Part shown: positions 60,338-64,000 of the stretch, in pieces
Position numbering within the stretch: position 1 is the first letter of the stretch
How the letters are laid out: each line of letters begins with the position of its first letter
NCBI RefSeq assembly: GCF_003634315.1
Contig: NZ_RBXL01000001.1
Location: 3,018,501-3,082,500 of the forward strand
Reading direction: 5' to 3'
Origin: Thiocapsa rosea
GTDB lineage: Bacteria > Pseudomonadota > Gammaproteobacteria > Chromatiales > Chromatiaceae
DNA: 64,000 bases
Notes under the pieces: generated by a model
Databases searched by the model: none
Told to the model about the DNA's origin: nothing
What the model saw: the letters and a program-made list of their open reading frames with translations, nothing else
Program-made: the position numbers and the translations under genes

Positions 60338-63202
60338 TCATATGATGTGGAGTCGAGGCTCGATGGGTGTGTCGGGCGGGGGGGCGGAGACTTGGAGCAG
60401 GCAGCGCTCGTAGTGGGGCGCCGTCAGCGGCGGGGCGAAAAGGCTGCCCTGCGCATCCAGACAGCCGATGTTGAGAAGGATGAAGCGCTGACGGTCGTCG
60501 CGCACCCCGTCGGCGGTGATGTCGATGTCCAACGCTTGGGCCATGGCGATCAGGGCCTGGACGACCGCCAGGTCGTCCGGCGAGTTCGGCATGGCGTCCA
60601 CGAAGCTGCGATGAATCTCGAGTCTGCGGATCGGGAGTCGACGCAAAACCTGCGGTGCAAGCCAGCTTGTGCCGACCTCGCTCAACGTCAGGCCAACGCC
60701 GAGTCGGTACAATCCGTCCAGGACCTCGCGGGCGCGTTCCGGGTGTTTGAACAGGAGCGGCTCGGCGAAGCTCAGCGCGAGGCGCGCGGGGTCGATCTCG
60801 TTGCTTTGGAGCAACCGCTCAAGTGACGGTACCAGATCGAAACGCGTCAGCTGGCTCTCGGAGATGCTGACGTCAAGGATCCCGATCGGGATGCCCTTGA
60901 GGCTCCAGTCCCGCAACTGACGGCACGCCTCGGCGAGGACCCACTGACCCAGGTCGATCATCATGCCTCCGGATTCGATCAGGGGCAGGAGTCGATCGTG
61001 TGCGACCAGTCCCAGGTCCGGCTGATGCCAGCGCACCCGGACACCGGCACCCCGCCAACGCCCCGTCTCCAACTCGACGCGCGGCTGGTAAAGCAGCTCG
61101 AATTCGCCTGTTTCGAGCCCGACGCGCAGCATTTCGGTCAGGCGCTGACGCGCTGTCGATGTGCCGACCGGCGGTTCGGAATAGATCCGGAAGCCATTGC
61201 GTCCGCCTTGCTTGACGTTGCCGAGCGCCGTTGCGGCATGCGTGATCATGACCTCGGTGTCGATGCCCGCACCGGTTTCCAAGGCGATCCCCATGCTCAT
61301 GGTGACGAAGACTTGATGTCCGCGCACCGTCATCGGTGCTCGCAGGGCAGAGTGCAGTCGTCGTGCGATCTCCTGCGCCTCCGTCGGGGTTTGGATACCC
61401 TCGAAGAGCAGCCCGAACTGGTTTCCGCTCAGGCGTGCCAGGGTATCGGCAGGACGAATGGTCTCGCGCAGGCGCAGCCCGACGGCACGCAGCAGCTCGT
61501 CGCCGATCTGGTGGCCGAGGCTCGCGTTGATGTTCGCGAAGCGATCGAGGTCGAGCAGGAAGAGCGCAACCGGGGTGCGATTGCGTCGCGCCGGATCCAT
61601 CGCGTAGACCAGGCGCGAGTCGAACAACAGGCGGTTGGGTAGTTTGGTCAAGGGGTCGTAGTGGGCAAGAAACTCGACGTGCTTCGGGCCGTTGGCGGAG
61701 ACGGGACGCTCGGCGAAGACGCCGACGAAATTCGTGACCTTGCCGCGGCCATCGAGGATGCGTCGCAGATGCAGTCTCTGCAGATAGATCTCGCCGTCCT
61801 TGCGCCGGTTCCAGATCTCGCCTTCCCAGACACCTTGTTTGACCAGCCGACGCCACATGCGGGTGAAGAAGCTTTTGGTGTGCCAGTGGGAGTTGAGCAG
61901 GCTGGGTTTGCGTCCGAGGACCTCCGCCTCCGCATAGCCCGTGATCCGGCTGAAGGCGGCGTTCACGGCGACGATGCGCCCGTCGGCGTCCGTCATCAAG
62001 ACGCCGTCCGAGGTTGCGGCATAGACGACCGCGGATTGCAGCAGACGCCGCTCGGAGTCCCGCACGCTGGTCACGTCGCGGATGTTGACGACGATACCCG
62101 TGACCTTGTCCTCGTCGTCGCGATGGGGAAAGAGTCTGACCTCGGACTCGCGCACCTGACCGTCCGGGCCGGTCTCGTAGATGTCGTCCACCGCCGGGTG
62201 CCCCCCGTCGAGGCAGCGACCGAGGTTGCGATACACCAGCTCGCTGAGCGGGCCCTGACCCGCGACCTCCTGCAAAGGACGCCCGACGGCATTGTCCTGC
62301 GTCCGTTGGATCGCCGCCAGGAAGGCCGCGTTTGCGGCGAGCAGGCAGCAGCTGCGGTCCAGGAAGGCGATGCGATCGGGAGAGGCGGAGACGATGTCGT
62401 AATAGCGGGCAAGGGCCTCCTCGGCGGCACGGCGTTGCGTGATGTCCAGGACGACGCCGGAAAGCTTGGGTGCGCCGTCCGAGCCTGCGGGCTCGAGGCG
62501 GCCAGCGCTCTCCGCCCAGCGCTGCGTCCCGTCGGGGCGGATGATGCGATGGCGAAAGCGGAACGGGACGGCATCCTCGATGGCGTGCTTGACCGCGGTG
62601 TTCGCGACATCGCGGTCGTCGGGATGGATCTGCGCCAGCACGGCGTCCAGAGTGACGTCCGTGTCCGGCTCGAAGCCCCAGATGTCATACCAGGTGCGCG
62701 AGGCCAGGACGCGCCCGGTCGCAACGTCGATCTCCCAGTTGGCGACCCCCGCGAAGGCCTGCGCCTCGTCTCCGGGGAGTTCCAACCGAAGCGGGGTGCT
62801 CGGGATAGCGCGCGGCTCGATGACGATGCTGACCACCGGAGCAGCAGGCGCCTCGCCCGGAGCGAGGCGCAAGAGGCGCATGATGGTCATGACGGGAGGG
62901 CCCGCTCGGGTCCGCAGACGCACGGTTCGATTGGTCTCGGTCTCGCCGGTGGCCAGAAAGTCGCTGACCCGGGATGCGTCCTCGTCTTCGAGCAGATCTC
63001 CGAATGCGAGATCGGTCGGAAAACCTCGGGGGTAGCCCAGGAGCGCCGAGAAGGCCCGGGTCGCCGCCACGATGCGTTGGTCGGCGTCGAGCACCACGGC
63101 GCAGCAGGGCAACGCGTCGAGCAGTCGAACGAGATCAACGGTGTCTCGCCGCGCGGAGTCGACACGCGTGGTGTGCTCCTCGGTCGGTTGAAGTCTGTGC
63201 AT
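60338..63202 (-). CDS. PAS-GGDEF-EAL protein with degenerate catalytic sites
   Basis: A 954-residue cytoplasmic signalling protein. Four PAS-type domains occupy about residues 25-510 (for example VSASPDRIAFLDRSCCLLAA, and AATSDGVLMTDADGRIVAVN). The GGDEF domain follows (HYDPLTKLPNRLLFDSRL...) with SGNQF in place of GG(D/E)EF near 592, although the RPAD inhibitory-site motif (RxxD) lies five residues upstream as in active enzymes. The EAL domain has GVR in place of EAL (GAGVRVRWHQP, about 718), SEVGTS in place of DDFGTG, and ADGVR in place of AEGVE. It is most likely a c-di-GMP sensor rather than an enzyme. Confidence 0.92.
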   Translation of the reverse strand: MHRLQPTEEHTTRVDSARRDTVDLVRLLDALPCCAVVLDADQRIVAATRAFSALLGYPRGFPTDLAFGDLLEDEDASRVSDFLATGETETNRTVRLRTRAGPPVMTIMRLLRLAPGEAPAAPVVSIVIEPRAIPSTPLRLELPGDEAQAFAGVANWEIDVATGRVLASRTWYDIWGFEPDTDVTLDAVLAQIHPDDRDVANTAVKHAIEDAVPFRFRHRIIRPDGTQRWAESAGRLEPAGSDGAPKLSGVVLDITQRRAAEEALARYYDIVSASPDRIAFLDRSCCLLAANAAFLAAIQRTQDNAVGRPLQEVAGQGPLSELVYRNLGRCLDGGHPAVDDIYETGPDGQVRESEVRLFPHRDDEDKVTGIVVNIRDVTSVRDSERRLLQSAVVYAATSDGVLMTDADGRIVAVNAAFSRITGYAEAEVLGRKPSLLNSHWHTKSFFTRMWRRLVKQGVWEGEIWNRRKDGEIYLQRLHLRRILDGRGKVTNFVGVFAERPVSANGPKHVEFLAHYDPLTKLPNRLLFDSRLVYAMDPARRNRTPVALFLLDLDRFANINASLGHQIGDELLRAVGLRLRETIRPADTLARLSGNQFGLLFEGIQTPTEAQEIARRLHSALRAPMTVRGHQVFVTMSMGIALETGAGIDTEVMITHAATALGNVKQGGRNGFRIYSEPPVGTSTARQRLTEMLRVGLETGEFELLYQPRVELETGRWRGAGVRVRWHQPDLGLVAHDRLLPLIESGGMMIDLGQWVLAEACRQLRDWSLKGIPIGILDVSISESQLTRFDLVPSLERLLQSNEIDPARLALSFAEPLLFKHPERAREVLDGLYRLGVGLTLSEVGTSWLAPQVLRRLPIRRLEIHRSFVDAMPNSPDDLAVVQALIAMAQALDIDITADGVRDDRQRFILLNIGCLDAQGSLFAPPLTAPHYERCLLQVSAPPPDTPIEPRLHII

Positions 63203-63371
63203 GCGCGGTGACGTTTCGAAATGCGATGGGGGTTATTCTGCGATTATAAGCGCGAAGATCGGTAGGGATACCGTAACGATTGACCTTCTCGGACCGTTCG
63301 TCGGAGGCTGATGCTCGCATGGTTATTGTGTAATGCTTAAGATCAAGGCTTTCCAAGATCCGGAATCGTCC

Positions 63372-64000
63372 ATGACGGGAGCTACACGGGACGACGAGCG
63401 CGCGGAGCGACTGCTCTCGATCCTGTTGACCTTTGCGCGCGAGTCTCGTGTACCCGATCCTCCGAACGGGATCGATTTGGATACGCGGCTGGATACAGAC
63501 CTCGGGCTCGATAGCCTGAGCCGCTCCGAGCTGATTGCGCGGGTCGAGAAGGGCCTCGGGGCGAGACTCTCGGAGCAGGCGCTCTCGGCGCCGACGGCCC
63601 GAGACCTCCTGGGGTTGCTGCTCGATGAACCGGGGGCCGCTCCCGATGTTCGGTTTGCCGTCGCACGCGCGCGAAGCGCCGAGGATCATCCGGCCTCCGC
63701 GGCGACCCTCTTGGATGTCCTGGACCGGCATCTCCAAGACCACGCGGACCGCATCCATATCTTTTACGAGGGTTCGGAAGAGCGCACGCAGCCGATCAGC
63801 TATCGGTCGCTCGCCGAGGGTGCCGCGCGGGTCGCCGCGCGTCTGCAGGCCGCCGGATTGCGCCCCGGCGCGACCGTGGCCTTGATGCTTCCGACGGGGC
63901 CGGACTACTTCTACAGCTTCTTCGGCGTCCTGATGGCCGGCGGTGTGCCGGTGCCCATCTACCCGCCGAGCCGACCGCAGCAGATCGAGGAGCATCTGCG
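63372..64000 (+). CDS. ACP/AMP-binding ligase (5' part, runs off the window)
   Basis: At least 209 codons, open to the right edge. The first 80 residues form an acyl-carrier-like domain with the phosphopantetheine Ser in DLGLDSLSRSELIARVE (about 48). From about residue 115 an AMP-binding domain begins (LLDVLDRHLQDHADRIHIFY, ISYRSLAEGAARVAARL, GATVALMLPTGPDYFYSFFG, GGVPVPIYPPSRP), the pattern of fatty-acyl-AMP ligases. An alternative ATG lies at 63333 in the same frame; the one at 63372 has a better-spaced GGAA. Divergent from the PAS-GGDEF-EAL gene across about 170 bp that should hold both promoters. Confidence 0.85.
   Translation, partial: MTGATRDDERAERLLSILLTFARESRVPDPPNGIDLDTRLDTDLGLDSLSRSELIARVEKGLGARLSEQALSAPTARDLLGLLLDEPGAAPDVRFAVARARSAEDHPASAATLLDVLDRHLQDHADRIHIFYEGSEERTQPISYRSLAEGAARVAARLQAAGLRPGATVALMLPTGPDYFYSFFGVLMAGGVPVPIYPPSRPQQIEEHL

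Overview
The window reads as a chromosomal segment of a GC-rich gammaproteobacterium. A purple sulfur bacterium (Chromatiaceae, of the Thiocapsa/Allochromatium kind) is my best inference. It rests on base composition, dense 4-bp ATGA gene overlaps, a class II DAHP synthase, an ArsJ arsenic operon, a hydrogenase maturation protease and abundant palindromic intergenic repeats. No marker gene here proves the genus.

Positions 1-20200 are an accessory, defence-rich and heavily damaged island. It opens with a DUF6398 protein and a DEDDh exonuclease, then a type I restriction-modification locus (hsdR, hsdM, hsdS) with small toxin-antitoxin genes lodged between hsdR and hsdM. hsdS is broken by a 134-bp MITE-like insertion with a 6-bp target duplication. 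Removing the element and one target copy restores a 454-residue frame exactly. From about 9.6 to 16.9 kb, genes that are partly AT-rich are bounded by integron-type core sites. In several of them the start of the cassette and the R'' core at its end are reverse complements, as expected for gene cassettes, and two sites fold like attC. No integrase is present, so this looks like a CALIN (cluster of attC sites lacking an integrase). Its cargo includes a HEPN-like gene split by an IS630-family element, a STAS/GHKL ATPase gene, small hypothetical genes, antitoxins and a methyltransferase. Antitoxins survive while toxins are frameshifted, internally deleted or missing. The island ends with a two-gene AAA ATPase/DUF4276 module that resembles known defence pairs.

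From 20.6 to 64 kb the genes are ordinary chromosomal ones: a small multidrug export homologue, a divergent tryptophanase-family lyase, class II DAHP synthase, folD, a Pro-Arg-His-Lys tRNA cluster with terminator, gspA-gspB, mgtE, envelope proteins of unknown role, a Rieske ferredoxin beside a TrpD-like protein, arsR-arsC-gapdh-arsJ, a hydrogenase protease converging on a patatin/beta-barrel autotransporter, an RND efflux pair, a large MscS-type channel, a cardiolipin synthase, a GNAT protein, a gamma carbonic anhydrase-like protein, a transglutaminase/ATP-grasp-alpha-E pair, a PAS-GGDEF-EAL protein with both catalytic sites degenerate, and the start of an ACP/AMP-ligase gene running off the right edge.

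This half is peppered with at least four repeat families: (GTTGTC)n hairpins, GGATGGGT hairpins, a TAGGGTGGAC palindrome, and a composite ACCGCG...CGCGGTTTAA element. Repeats supply stop codons, and in one case a C-terminal tail, to neighbouring genes.
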